The notes beneath the pieces were generated by a model. It made no database searches. It was given only the letters and a program-made list of their open reading frames with translations, and was not told where the DNA came from. This document shows, piece by piece, positions 11,201 through 22,329 of a stretch of DNA of 64,000 nt (the first letter of the stretch is position 1; each line of letters starts with the position of its first letter). The DNA is taken from NCBI GenBank assembly GCA_949752745.1, contig OX457024.1, forward strand, positions 50,179,347 through 50,243,346, written 5' to 3'. This DNA is from Protula sp. h YS-2021 (taxonomy: Eukaryota; Annelida; Polychaeta; Sabellida; Serpulidae). The translations under genes were made by a program, and so were the position numbers.

Positions 11201-13817
11201 ACATTGGGCGATAATGTAAGAAAGTTGTAATTTTCGCTTTAAAAGTGCAAGGATCAATTCTATGACCCGAAAATATGATCAATGTGATATTTTTCGGGGA
11301 GGCGATAATTGGGAATATTGGGCGATAATGTAAGAAAGTTGTAATTTTCGCTTTAAAAGTGCAGGAATCAATTCTGTGACCCGAAAATATGATAAATGTG
11401 ATATTTTTCGGGTGGGCGATAATAGGGAACATTGGGCGATAATGTAAGAAAGTTGTAATTTTCGCTTTAAAAGTACAGGAATCAATTCTGTGACCCGAAA
11501 ATATGATAAATATGTTATTTTTCGGATGGGCGATAATAGGGAATATTGGTCGATACTGCAAGAAAATTGTAATTTTCGCTTTAAATGTGCAGGAAACAAT
11601 TCTAGGACCCGAAAATATGATAAATATAATATTTTTCGGGTGGGCGATAATAGGGAACATTGGGCGATAATGTAAGAAAGTTGTAATTTTCGCTTTAAAA
11701 GTGCAGGAAACAATTCTAGGACCCGAAAATATGATAAATGTGATATTTTTCGGGTGGGCGATAATAGGAAACATTGGGCGATAATGTAAGAAAGCTGTAA
11801 TTTTCGCTTTAAAATTGCAGGAATCAATTCTAGGACCCGAAAATATGATAAATGTGATATTTTTCGGGTGGGCGATAATAGGAAACATTGGGCGATAATG
11901 TAAGAAAGCTGTAATTTTCGCTTTAAAATTGCAGGAATCAATTCTATGACCCGATAATATGATAAATGTGATATTTTTCGTGTGTGCGATAATAGGGAAC
12001 ATTGGGCGATAATGCAAGAAAGTTGTAATTTACGCTTTAAAAGTGCAGGAATCAATTCTGTGACCCGAAAATATGATCAATGTGATATTTTTCGGGTGGG
12101 CGATAACAGGGAATATTGGGCGATAAAGCAAGAAAGTTGTAATTTTCGCTTTAAAAGTGCAGGAAACAATTCTAGGACCCGAAAATATGATAAATATAAT
12201 ATTTTTTGGGTTGGCGATAAAAGGATACATTGGGCGATAATGTAAGAAAGTTGTAATTTTCGCTTTAAAAGAGCAGGAATCAATTCTATAACCCTAAAAT
12301 ATGATAAATATGATATTTTTCGGATGGGCGATAATAGGGAATGTTGGGCGATAATGCAAGAAAGTTGTAATTTTCGCTTTAAAAGTGCAGGGATCAATTC
12401 TATGTCCCGAAAATATGATAAATATGATATTTTTTGGATGCGCGATAATAGGGAACATTGGGCGATAATGCAAGAAAGTTGCAATATACGCTTTAAAAGT
12501 GCAGGAATCAATTCTGTGACCCGAAAATATGATCAATGTGATATTTTACGGGTGGGCGATAACAGGGAATATTGGGCGATAAAGCAAGAAAGTTGTAATT
12601 TTCGCTTTAAAAGTGCAGGAAACAATTCTAGGACCCGAAAATATGATAAATATAATATTTTTGGGGTGGGCGATAATAGGATACAGTGGGCGATAATGTA
12701 AGAAAGTTGTAATTTTCGCTTTAAAAGAGCAGGAATCAATTCTATAACCCGAAAATATGATAAATATGATATTTTTCGGATGGGCGATAATAGGGAATGT
12801 TGGGCGATAATGCAAGAAAATTGTAATTTTCGCTTTAAAAGTGCAGGGATCAATTCTATGTCCCGAAAATATGATAAATATGATATTTTTTTGACGGGCG
12901 ATAATAGGGAACGTTGGGCGATAATGCAAGAAAGTTGTAATTTTCGCTTTAAAAGTGCAGGAATCAATTCTATGACCCGAAAATATGATCAATGTGATAT
13001 TTTTCGGGTGGGCGATAATAGTGAACATTGGGCGATAATGTAAGAAAATTGTAATTTTCGCTTTGAAAGTGCAGGAATCAATTCTGTGACCCTAAAATAT
13101 GATAAATATGATATTTTTTCGGATGGTCGATAATAGGGAACATTGGGCGATAGTGCAAGAAAGTTGTAATTTTCGCTTTAAAAGTGCAGGAATCAATTCT
13201 ATGACCCGAAAATATGATAAATGTGATATTTTTCGGGTGGGCGATAATAGTGAACATTGGGCGATAATGTAAGAAAATTGTAATTTTCGCTTAAAAAATG
13301 CAGGAATGAATTCTGTGACCCTAAAATATGATAAATATGATATTTTTCGGATGGTCGATAATAGGGAACATTGGGCGATAGTGCAAGAAAGTTGTAATTT
13401 TCGCTTTAAAAGTGCAGGAAACAATTCTATGACCCGAAAATATGATAAATGTGATATTTTTCGGGTGGGCGATAATAGGGAACATTGGGCGATAATGTAA
13501 GAAAGTTATAATTTTCGCTTTAAAAGTGCAATAATCAATTCTATGACCCGAAAATATGATAAATATGATATTTTTCGTGTCGGCGATAATAGGGAACATT
13601 GGGCGATAATGCAAGAAAGTTGTAATTTTCGCTTTAAAAGTGCAGGAATCAATTCTATGACCCGAAAATATGATAAATGTGATATTTTTCGGGTGGGCGA
13701 TAATAGGGAACATTGGGCGATAATGTAAGAAAATTGTAATTTTCGCTTTAAAAGGTGCAGGAAGCAATTATATGACCCGAAAATATGATAAATGTGATAT
13801 TTTTCGGGTGGTCGATA
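5245..13817 (+). repeat. 114-bp satellite, about 75 copies, with higher-order repeats
   Basis: An essentially uninterrupted array fills 8.6 kb of the SIRT6 intron. The unit is 114 bp (GGGCGATAATAGGGAA starts at 5260, 5374 and 5488). It contains an internal 20-bp subrepeat in which GGGCGATAAT occurs twice. Between 7680 and 11100, marker variants recur at 7680, 8364, 9048, 9732, 10302 and 10986. These steps are 684, 684, 684, 570 and 684 bp, so the higher-order unit is a 6-mer with one 5-mer. Because 114 is 38 codons, frames stay open for hundreds of residues on both strands. These frames are low-complexity echoes of the repeat with no known domain, and I do not call them genes. Confidence 0.97.
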
Positions 13818-14224
13818 GCCTCTTTTTCATTTTTCCCACGCAAATTAAAATTAATTAGGGTCCACATATTTTTGACGAATCCCCCGCTTTGAAGTTTACC
13901 AGGGCATTTGAAGTACGCCTGTCAGGGTAGACTATCCACGGTCTGGATATACCTCACCCGATCATTTATCGATTTTTAAGTAAACGCTGGCCTAGTACCA
14001 CCCTGGATAGGAATCCACGTTTAAGTAATCGCATGCAACAAAAGGCTCGAGATAAGTGCATATAAGAAAGGACGTTATTTAAATTTTGGAGTTCTACTTT
14101 TCTTTGATATCAAAAACAAATTGGAGAAAAATTCCTGTTTTTACATATATATTTTTATTTGACAAATATCGTACCGTGTTCTGGATAGGATGTTCCAAAA
14201 CTGTATGCACATTTTTATACTCAA
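13818..14224 (+). other. Unique intronic spacer
   Basis: Non-repetitive AT-rich sequence lies between the 114-bp satellite and the 51-bp minisatellite. I see no gene, splice-site pair or RNA structure that I can support. Confidence 0.5.
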
Positions 14225-15085
14225 CACAACACAAGTAAATAAACATGCGCATTGATCCGAAATAAGAACCGCACATCAACGCAAGGTAAATAAACATGCG
14301 CACTGGTCCGAAAAAAGAACCGCACATCAACACAATGTAAATAAACATGCGCACTGATCCGAAATAAGAACCGCACATCAACACAAGTAAATAAACATGC
14401 ACACTGATCCGAAATGCCAACCGCACATCATCGCAAGTTAAATAAACATGCGCACTGGTCCGAAATTCGAACCCGCGCATCAACGCCACTTAAATCAACG
14501 TGTGGAGTGGTTCGAAATGTGAACCAAGCGCCAACGCAAGTTAAACAAACATTTTTACTGGTCCAGAATAAGAACCGCGCATCAATGCAATTTAAATAAA
14601 CGTGCGCACTGGTCCGATATTCGAACCGCGCGTCAACGCAAGTTAAATAAACATGCCCAATGGTCCGAAATTCGAACTGCTCATCAACGCAAGTTGAATA
14701 AACATGCGCACTGGTCCAAAATGCAAACCGCGCACCAACGCAAGTTAAATAAACATATACACACGTCCAAAATAAGCACCGTGCAAGTTAGATAAACATG
14801 CAAACTCTTCCGAAATGCGAACCGCGCATCAACACAACCTAAGGAAACTTGTGCACTTGTCCAAAATAAGTACGAAAGTAAAATAAACATGCGCATTGGT
14901 CTGGAATAAGAACCGCGCATTAATCTTTATTAAGTTAAATAAACATGTGCACTGTTCCAAAATGAGAGCCGCGCATCAACGCAAATGAAATAAACATGCG
15001 CACTTGTCTGAATTAGAACCGCGCATCGAGGCAAGTTACATAAATATGCGCACTGGTCCGAAATGCGAGCGTTGTTTGAAGGTAT
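14225..15085 (+). repeat. About 51-bp minisatellite, roughly 17 degenerate copies
   Basis: The word AAATAAACATGCGCACTGG, followed by a CCGAAAT-like run and CCGCGCATCAACGC, recurs at about 51-bp steps (14241, 14292, 14343, 14393, 14443 and onward). Copies diverge and shorten toward the 3' end. The array is more GC-rich than the flanking intron. Minus-strand frames rich in RMFIYL are repeat translations, not genes. Confidence 0.9.
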
Positions 15086-15295
15086 CTATGGCAAACTATC
15101 CAGTCTACCAGATATACAAAAAATCTGTTCCCCATTTTTCTGGGAAAGAAATCTTTGTATGCATTTATCGGTCTATGTTCTGGTCCGGTGCTAAATTAAT
15201 TATTGAGCTAGATCTTTGCCGTCTCATCTTTTGAAGCTTGATATTTCAAGGAAATTCCTTCGCTCATGCACGCTGGAATGGGTCTTATTGCTTTT

Positions 15296-15334
15296 CGTAA
15301 GCTGGGACTTTGTCCTTGGACAAACTTGTTTAGT
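15296..15334 (+). repeat. Candidate Helentron-like 3' terminus
   Basis: CGTAAGCTGGG (15296-15306) is the exact complement of the 5' repeat at 3743-3753. A 7-bp hairpin follows, TTTGTCC (15309-15315) pairing with GGACAAA (15318-15324), and then CTTGTTTAGT. Inner terminal repeat, hairpin and CTTGTT-type end matches the 3' ends at 34458-34493 and 61807-61842. Confidence 0.5.
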
Positions 15335-15523
15335 ATTCATCTTGGCAGTATAAGAAAACTAATTGCCGGTCTATCGACGCATTTCCAATCATTTTATGAA
15401 TTAACAATCTTTCAATTCAGTGGTGATTGAATAACTACTGTATATTGCTCCAAATTATGTAAGCGTTTTATATGTTGGGAAACTGCATTACTAAATCTCG
15501 ATGTGTTGTGCCACTTCTTACAG

Positions 15524-15651
15524 GCATTGTTAAGCACTTAATCAGTCAGAATGTGGATGGATTACATTTAAGATCCGGATTTCCGCGGAAAAGTATGTCC
15601 GAACTGCATGGCAACATGTTTGTTGAAGAGTGCGACTACTGCAATGCTCAG
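15524..15651 (+). CDS. SIRT6: SIRT6-like sirtuin, catalytic exon
   Basis: The exon lies between acceptor CTTCTTACAG and donor CTCAG/GTAATA. It carries the hallmark sirtuin core: SQNVDGLH (NAD/substrate loop), [17 protein letters not shown] with the catalytic His of ELHGN, and EECDYC, the first Cys pair of the zinc module. The spacing and the words RSGFPR and NMFVEEC are typical of SIRT6. The Gly codon split with the previous exon is restored (g/gc), and the exon ends in phase 0 with Gln. All catalytic residues visible here are intact, so this looks like a functional gene. Confidence 0.97.
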
Positions 15652-15779
15652 GTAATAAAATCTTATTGGCTACAATAAAAATACAATGGATTATAATAGT
15701 AACTTCCGAACTGACAGTTATCCTCCTCCCGTACGAAAGTAAAATTCTTATGGAACTGAAATAGAAGACAAAAGTTTTA

Positions 15780-17697
15780 AGTCCAACTGGCTTGTCAGAG
15801 TGAAACGGATTTTATATGAGTATTCCTTGGGTCAGTCGGATAATTCTGGTTCATCTTTTGACAGATGTAGCGAAATAGGAAAGGCGTTTGACGTCATTAC
15901 GTAAAAATCTTGTATGTACGATTTCTCAGTCGCTGAACATCGGAGAAAGTTCGTGCTTGGTGAGTTTTTTTGCTTGGTAGGTCCGAAAAACTTTGTCGAA
16001 ATTTGTCGCAGGTAGAACGACCAAAACCGGCACAACTTATTTCAACAAGATCTTATGCACAGAGTATGTTACTGACTGTATTCTTTGGGTCAGTCGGACG
16101 GCTGTTCGATCTTTGACGCGTGTGGTGAAGTTAAGAAAAGCGTCATTACATAAAAATTTATCTGCTGTTAAGCAAAATATCTAGATAGCGGATGACTTTA
16201 AACTTGGTGTAGTTATTCCTTCGCACAGTTCTTGTCAAACTCTGAACTCGTGTAGTAAAATTAAGAAAGGTGTTTGACGTCACCACCACCCCGTCCGCCC
16301 CCCTCCTCACCCCGCCTTTCCCGACTCTTGTTTATTCCCCACAGGGAATATATGCGATCGACCGCGTGTCTGTCGGTTGGTCTGTCATCAAGAGCTTGTT
16401 AACACGATAATTGAAAAAGGATTTTAATGAAACTTGGTATGTTTCTTCTATGGGAACAAACGCAGATCGGTATTGTAAATGGGCCAGGTTCGTCTAAGGA
16501 AAATGAACCAGCTGGACTTGGAAAATTTCAGCTCTTGATTGACTGTTGATGGCCGTGATTAACTGATGGGGGCCTGTGGGGAATATGTGGGCATGCACAC
16601 TGCTCTAGTTAAGTAAGCAATTGATAACTGGGGATTTCAGCGTTCCCCAAAAGATTCTCGAGTGGTCCTGCATTTTTTAGAATACTTGAAAACAGAAGCA
16701 TATTACATAACTGACCTTTTTGTGCGTTGGTAATCTACAGGTATTCCGTAACATGCCACTCAGTCAGCGGTCAGTGTCAGTTGTGGTGCATTATGAAGTC
16801 GTTATCTACGACTGGCCATGGAATGTTATGGTCGCATTTACAGGCATCATCAGGTCTAGCTTTTGTTTTTTCGCCGTAAACTTGTTTTCATTTAGTTGCC
16901 AAGCTGTCCTATATATGGGAATAAATTATAGGAGTAGCGGTTAGCATTGTTTGCAGTGGCTGAAAGTATTTTCCACTTTTAAAAGTGGGTCATCTGACTG
17001 AACTGAGTAATCTGTAGTACAGTTATGAAGAATGCCTTTCTAGTGCTTTTTGGTCGATGGGAATAACGAAGGCCGGATAATCTACCGTGGCTATAATAAC
17101 AATATAACAATATACAGACCGTTACCGTAAGCTTGGGTAAAGGGTAAGGGTTGCGTTTGTAGTCGTACCTACGTTGAACAGCCGGGGGTGGGGGTGGGGG
17201 GGTTGGAGGGGGATGAGGGTTACCGAGAAAAATCACAAATGAAGTAGGGAACTGGTGATGCAGCACGTTTCAGGCTCGTATCAATAAACCTTCTTGTAAC
17301 AACCACCTTCAAGGCCCAGATAAAAAGATGTGCAGTATAAACCCGTTTGTCATGACCCCTTCCAGATTCGGATGTAATGACGTACAACAAAGCCTTCCCT
17401 TACACCAGAACCAGATAAAAAGGACGTACAGTGAAACCCGCTTTAGAGACCACCTTCCAGCCTACAGATACAAAATCTGTTTCAGTGACTACCGTCTGCT
17501 TTTGTTTAATTTTGAATTTTTCACAATGAATCTTTAATGTCAGTAATAAGGAAAAAGGAAAATGGTATTGGTTACTTATGGGTTTAGTCGGGGAGACATT
17601 TGTTTTTGTTCACAAAAATTAGAAACTAAATAGGTGTCGATTGAAAGTGTGTAATACAAGCCTGTACTCTTATGTTTGGACTTGCCTTTCTAGTTAG
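15780..17697 (+). repeat. Composite repeat copy I
   Basis: It starts with one to two units of the 311-bp family (CCTTGGGTCAGTCGG, GACGTCATTACG, GAACATCGGAGAAAG). A conserved block near 16740 follows (CCACTCAGTCAG, GTTGTGGTGCATTATG), then a block near 17030-17170, then a 55-60 bp minisatellite (17270-17490). CGGGGAGACAT at 17589-17599 is the inner terminal repeat, and the copy ends in TTTCTAGTT at about 17697. It contains the separate 251-bp element at 16334. It lies in the SIRT6 intron, same strand as the gene. Confidence 0.65.
16334..16610 (+). mobile_element. Small Helentron-like element, 12-bp inverted repeat
   Basis: ATTCCCCACAGG (16334-16345) is perfectly inverted as CCTGTGGGGAAT (16573-16584). 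After the right repeat come a small hairpin (TGTG 16586-16589 with CACA 16596-16599) and the ending CTGCTCTAGTT. The 5' repeat also pairs with its neighbour to form TATTCCCCACAGGGAATA. It is non-coding. Confidence 0.65.
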
Positions 17698-18735
17698 GTA
17701 ACGGTTAACCACGTTTGCAGTACCGGGAAATATTTTTCACTTTTCAAGCAGGTCATCTGATATCTTGTATTATAACAAGCAGCTCACAATTTTGGCATCC
17801 AAAACGCCCCCCCCCCCCGCCCACTCGAGTCATCGGTTGCATAGTTGGGAAGAATGCCTAGTGCTTTTGGCCGATAAGAATGTACGAAAACAAGGTATAT
17901 ATTATGGCTATAACTACACTTAGGATACGTTGGCTAGAAGGATTACGGTTGCATTTAGAGTCGTACTTGAATGAAATGGCCCGGGAAGGGTGTGGTCAGC
18001 AGAAAAAAACTGCAGTAAAACCTGGATTAAAAGACGTGGGGGGATCTTAAGAATACACCCACTGCGTTATGTCCCGTGCATGGCGTAAGAGGCGACTAAT
18101 CGAAATTTCTTTCTTTCTAACTCTTCTTTTACTATTTTCTCATTCTTCCTTCTTTTTTCCCCAATTGTTTCTTCAGCAAGTGCGTCCTAATATACCCATC
18201 CTTGCTGGTGAACGGGACGTTAAACACAAAACAAAACAAACAAACAAACATTCTAGACCCAGATAAAAACTTGTACCGGGACTTATATAGAAAAAGAGGA
18301 TTGAGATACCCACGTCGCGTACCCCCACCCATTCCCCTACAAAAAGTGAATACGCAACCCAGCTCTGGGTACACGAGTATATATGATGTAAATGGTCTTG
18401 TTACTCTGAAAACAGTACAAAATGGCTCAGATAAAACTTTGTGAAAGGGCTGTCGGGGGAAGCAAAAAGGTAATGGCTGGCTATCAAAAGTAATTGATAT
18501 GTTCAGAAGCACTGTTATTGGTGAGCATTGGCGCTCGTTTTTTTTTTTCATCTTTTAAATTTTTATGGCAATGAATTATAAATATGTTTGCAGAAATGAA
18601 TCTTTTATTTCAAAAATAAAAATTAACATTTGATTTATTCACAAAAAACAAGAAACTAAATAAGCTTCGATTGAAAGTGGGTGATATAAGCCTTTTCTCT
18701 CATATTTTGTGTGCACTGGCCGCTCTAGTTACAAA
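17698..18735 (+). repeat. Composite repeat copy II (partial)
   Basis: It begins with the GTTTGCAGTACC and GGTCATCTGATATCTTG block shared with other copies and runs through a minisatellite remnant. It ends with CGATTGAAAGTG and GTGTGCACTGGCCGCTCTAG near 18733, the shared terminus of copies at 30.5 and 37.4 kb. A separate SINE-like repeat is embedded at about 18060-18250. Confidence 0.55.
18062..18250 (+). repeat. SINE-like dispersed repeat
   Basis: It starts with GGCGTAAGAGGCGACTAATC and, after a pyrimidine-rich spacer, ends in GACGTTAAACACAAAAC plus a CAAA-rich tail. A second, truncated copy of the 3' part lies at about 51515-51590. This combination is common in mollusc genomes, but I cannot assign the family with certainty. 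Confidence 0.5.
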
Positions 18736-18779
18736 TTTGGGATAAAAAAAAAAAAGCCACCATGGAGAAGAAAACTTTT

Positions 18780-19080
18780 TATTTTAAGGTATTCCTTAAA
18801 CAAAACCATTTGGCAACATGAGCGTGGCCGTCTTTGACAAAGCGTGTCAGACTGTTGTTAACAAAATGTTGTGTGCGATATATCGGTAAGACTATAAGTC
18901 CGATGTACTTGAAACTCAGCCTGTTTATTCTTTTGGTAGGTCGGACGGTTCTATCAACTTTTGACATGTGTTGCATTATTAAGGAAAGCTTAAAACATAA
19001 AAGTCTTGTGTGCAAAATTTCTCAGCCTCCGAAGATCAGAGAAAGTTCAAGCTTGGTGCGATTGTTGTTGGGTAGATCCG
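18780..19080 (+). repeat. Partial 311-bp family units
   Basis: It contains fragments of the 311-bp repeat: a diverged GATATATCGGTAAGAC region, ACTTTTGACATGTG, and TCTCAGCCTCCGAAGATC then GAGAAAGTTCAAGCTTGG. It lies directly upstream of the SIRT6 exon at 19109, so the acceptor of that exon sits at the edge of a repeat. Confidence 0.6.
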
Positions 19081-19108
19081 AAAGATTCATTCTTCTTTGT
19101 ATTTGCAG

Positions 19109-19197
19109 TATGTTCGGTCGACCACTGTTGGGACCATGGCACAGCAGTTTACCGGCAGGCTTTGTTCACAGACTAAAGCAAGAGGAACAACTTGCAG
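19109..19197 (+). CDS. SIRT6: SIRT6-like sirtuin, zinc-module exon
   Basis: The exon follows acceptor ATTTGCAG and ends at donor TGCAG/GTTTG. It encodes YVRSTTVGTM, then GRLCSQTKARGTTC, supplying the second Cys pair of the structural zinc site. The two Cys are 10 positions apart, against 11 in the human SIRT6 motif as I recall it, so the loop looks one residue shorter. It enters in phase 0 and leaves after AG, so the Arg codon is completed by the exon at 23075. A transposon-like element begins only 25 bp past the donor. Confidence 0.93.
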
Positions 19198-19222
19198 GTT
19201 TGCCCAAATTGCAAAAATTATT

Positions 19223-19680
19223 ATCCTCCGTGTAACGAGGGGATATAGGTTTCAGTCTGTCCGCATTGGTGCGCCCTCGTGTTCGTGCTATATCTCCGAA
19301 AGTATTTGTCGTGTAGGTTTTCCCGTGGGCATACGGTTAGAACGTATATTGAAGGTGTGCAATGTTGTATTATTTTTTAAATCGGGAAAAATTCGCAAAA
19401 AAAAAAAAATTGTCAAAATGGCTGTTTTTCAGGAAATTTGTTAGCACGGAGATAGCTTTTGTCCAGACGCATTCTCTAAAACTATTCCATCTGGCGTTCT
19501 GAAATTTTATGCAGTAAAAATGTGTATATTGTATATGTGCAACGTCGTCTTATTTTTTAAATCGAGCAAAAACTGTTAGGCAATGTAGGGTTTTCAATTT
19601 CATTGAATTTACTAACATCCAATGACATTATGCGTTACACGGGGGATCCTGCTATATTATGGCTCCAGTTATATGAAAAT
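19223..19680 (+). mobile_element. Helentron-like element, ATCCCCCGTGTAAC family
   Basis: The 5' repeat ATCCTCCGTGTAAC (19223-19236) and the inverted copy GTTACACGGGGGAT (19634-19647) match at 13 of 14 positions. The 5' repeat is followed by its own partial complement (ACGAGGGGATAT), forming a hairpin. A short GTCTGTCCG tract and two related core segments with AAGGTGTGCAA follow. The 3' end runs on to GGCTCCAGTT. It is non-coding and sits just after the SIRT6 donor at 19198. Confidence 0.7.
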
Positions 19681-19689
19681 GGTAGTTTA

Positions 19690-21200
19690 ACTGCAAATTT
19701 GCAATTTTGTAAATTATAGTGGGAGCTTGTTAAAGCAAAAATTTGAGCCGAATTACTGGATATTCCAAACAAAATTTATCACATATTTATAAAAAAATCA
19801 TATCAATGAACATATTGGTTTATCCGCACACCAGATTGCCGATTTTTCCCGTCATATTGCCTCTTGCACACCAAATGTGTCATTCCTGTTCCCCAAAGAA
19901 ATCCGCCGCCTGGAGATGTTTCGGTGTTTGCACTCATCTTGTTGTTTCTTGACATATTGTCTATAAAATATGGTTTTAACATTCAGATGCTGAGCAAATA
20001 AAAATATTGTATACTTGTTGTTAGCCCCAGCTTCTTACAGAATTTATAGTATGTATGTAATAGTATGTATGTACGCTTTTAAGTTAAACTAGAGGTGTGT
20101 CCGATCGGAGCACGAATGCTCCGCGTGGCGAATAGTCAGTGACATAATCTTAGTTTGAGGAATGTGATTCTTCTTGAAGAAAGAGTGAATAAGCACGGAC
20201 TTAGTAACGACCACCTAACTGCAGTAAAATTACCTAAGTTCAAACCCCAATTCCGACCGAAAAAACGCCTCGCCGGACAAAAGGACGACGTCCTGCGGAA
20301 CTTCAATATATTAAGAATAATATCCCAAAAACAAAAAAAGTTGCCGGCCAAATAGCTACGCTACAGTGCTATCCACAAAACTTGGTACCTAAAGCGTAAC
20401 GTACACACAGACAGACAGATGGACAGACATACAAACGAACAGACGGACGGACGGATACACAAGTCAAACACTGCATGCCACGCTGAAATTTATCAGGGGG
20501 GGGGGGGCATAAAAATCGAATCTCCTCGTAGGTTTTCAGTCTGAATGTATAGAGATTTTGGGTGGTGGTAGCAGACATAAGTACCTACCAGGCTTACTTT
20601 ATTTGACCATTTGCATAAAATTAGCTGAAATATTGGCCAAAAACCAAATTTCCCTAAAACATATCTCCTCTTAGGGTTTTGGTGGAAATGTTCTAAAATT
20701 GGAAGGTAGAGTACGTAAATGTCCACTTGGCTAAATTTGCCAAAATTTAAAGCCACCCTTAGGACCTATTTTTTCAGTGTCTTCCTTGCTTAATTTTGTA
20801 GGCTGTATTTATAGACTTCCCACTGAAGCGATCGATGTGTATATATAATTATGTTTCCCCAAAGAGGGTTGATATTGTATTTGACATGCACTACTCAAAA
20901 GGATCAAGTCATCCTGATCATGCTATTTCTTATTAAGTAAAGATACAAGTGTAAATTTTATAGGTAATTTCATTTAATGTATTGACAACATGTTGAAACG
21001 AAATGTAATGAAAATCTTGCATGAAAATACTGTTTTTGTTTTCTGTTTGTTTTTTTTTTTTGTTTGTTTTTTGTTTTTGTTTTTTGTTTTTTTTTTCGTT
21101 TTTTTTTTTTTTTGACTGCCTCTTAACATACCCAAATTTCAAGCTGTTTTTGGTAGAGCACAACAAAATTTAAAATTGGAAGTAAACCTTAAAATGTGAT
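19690..21200 (+). other. Intronic repeat fragments, no gene
   Basis: It holds an isolated element head near 20030 (AGCCCCAGCTTCTTACAG), a minus-oriented GACA/GGAC microsatellite (20405-20455) after a short stretch of unassigned sequence, and repeat fragments around 20560-20760 related to those at 22.4 and 57.5 kb. T/GT-rich tracts lie at about 21040-21113. No coding signature was seen. Confidence 0.5.
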
Positions 21201-21202
21201 TT

Positions 21203-22090
21203 TCACACTCTCAGTAGGAGGTGTGACCTCCACGGGATCTTGCGCACTGTCCACGCCGCTTCGGCATGCTTCGGATAAGGCGTCGGACCATCTGGTGTGG
21301 TATCCTCTCCCATTCCTGTCGAAGTCGGTTTGTCATTTCGTGGACGGTTCGCGGGTGGTTTCCTGAACGATGAACAGCTCGAAACACAATGTCCCACATG
21401 TGTTCTATCGGAATAAGGTTGGGTTAGCGCGATGGTCAGTCCAAAACTTCGATTCCTTGGTCATCCAGGTACTGCCTGCAGATTCTGGCGGTGTGGGGTG
21501 GGGCATTATCTTGCATTAGAATGAAGTTCGGACCCACCTGCAAAAAGGCTAACAATCGGATCAAGAATGTTGTTCTGGGGATTTAACCGGCCTCCAGGAA
21601 TGACGTGCAACTCTGTGCGACTGTCGAAACAGATACCACCCCACACCATCACTGATGCTCCACCATAACTGTCGTATTCGACAATGTTGCACTCTGCATA
21701 ATAAGTGAAATCTGCTCTCGTCCGTGAACAACACATTTCGCCATTCCGGGAGTGCCCGATGTTGGTGATCTCGCACAAAGTCTAATCGGGCTGCACGGTG
21801 TATCCCAGTCACTGTATGCGCTTGCACTGGCCTGCGAGCACGCATGTGGTCTTCATGCGATCTGTTCCTCACAGTTTGGTTACTGATGTGCACCCTCATT
21901 GCCTGTCGAAAGTCCATTTCCAGCGCTCGGGCAGTGCCAACAGGCGTAGATAACGGTCATCGCGGGGTGTTGTCATGCGAATTCTTCCCTGGCCAGGTCT
22001 TCTGGTCTGTTCAAACCGTGTCCATAACCGGGAAACAACGCGACACATGGAAATGATTTGCGACTTGCCTCTGTGTGAAGCCATCTGGCA
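21203..22090 (-). pseudogene. Tc1/mariner transposase remnant
   Basis: Reading the minus strand from 22084 down, there is a helix-turn-helix linker region (RRPGQGRIRMTTPRDD), then LFTDESRFHL carrying the first Asp. Next comes QDNAPPHTAR with the second Asp, and finally IEHMWDIV with the Glu. The last two catalytic residues are separated by 34 positions, i.e. a DD34E Tc1 pattern. The frame shifts several times between 22090 and 21506, and two in-frame stops fall between the second Asp and the Glu, so it is dead. I could not identify matching terminal inverted repeats, so the element's ends are unknown. It lies in a SIRT6 intron, opposite to the gene. Confidence 0.9.
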
Positions 22091-22329
22091 GCCTCTGCTG
22101 GCTCTAAATGACGTTTGGCACTGTTGATGAATGTTAAAACACAGAGAAGTATACCAAAACTCACAAACAACATCATTTTGAGATGTTTACAATATTTACT
22201 GGCGTTAAAACAAATCTGTAAAACAGCTGGCGGTCCGTTTTCTACTGTGAATTTTCTTGTTGGCGTTTCTGTAGAAGGATGGTGTTTATATATATGTAAT
22301 AAAATCTGAAGTGGTTTCAAGTTAATAGG

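Noticed and set aside
14225..15085. CRISPR-like array
   Set aside because: Units are contiguous degenerate minisatellite copies without unique spacers, in animal DNA.
18132..18551. 139-codon minus-strand frame
   Set aside because: It spans a SINE-like repeat and composite-repeat remnants and has no recognisable domain.
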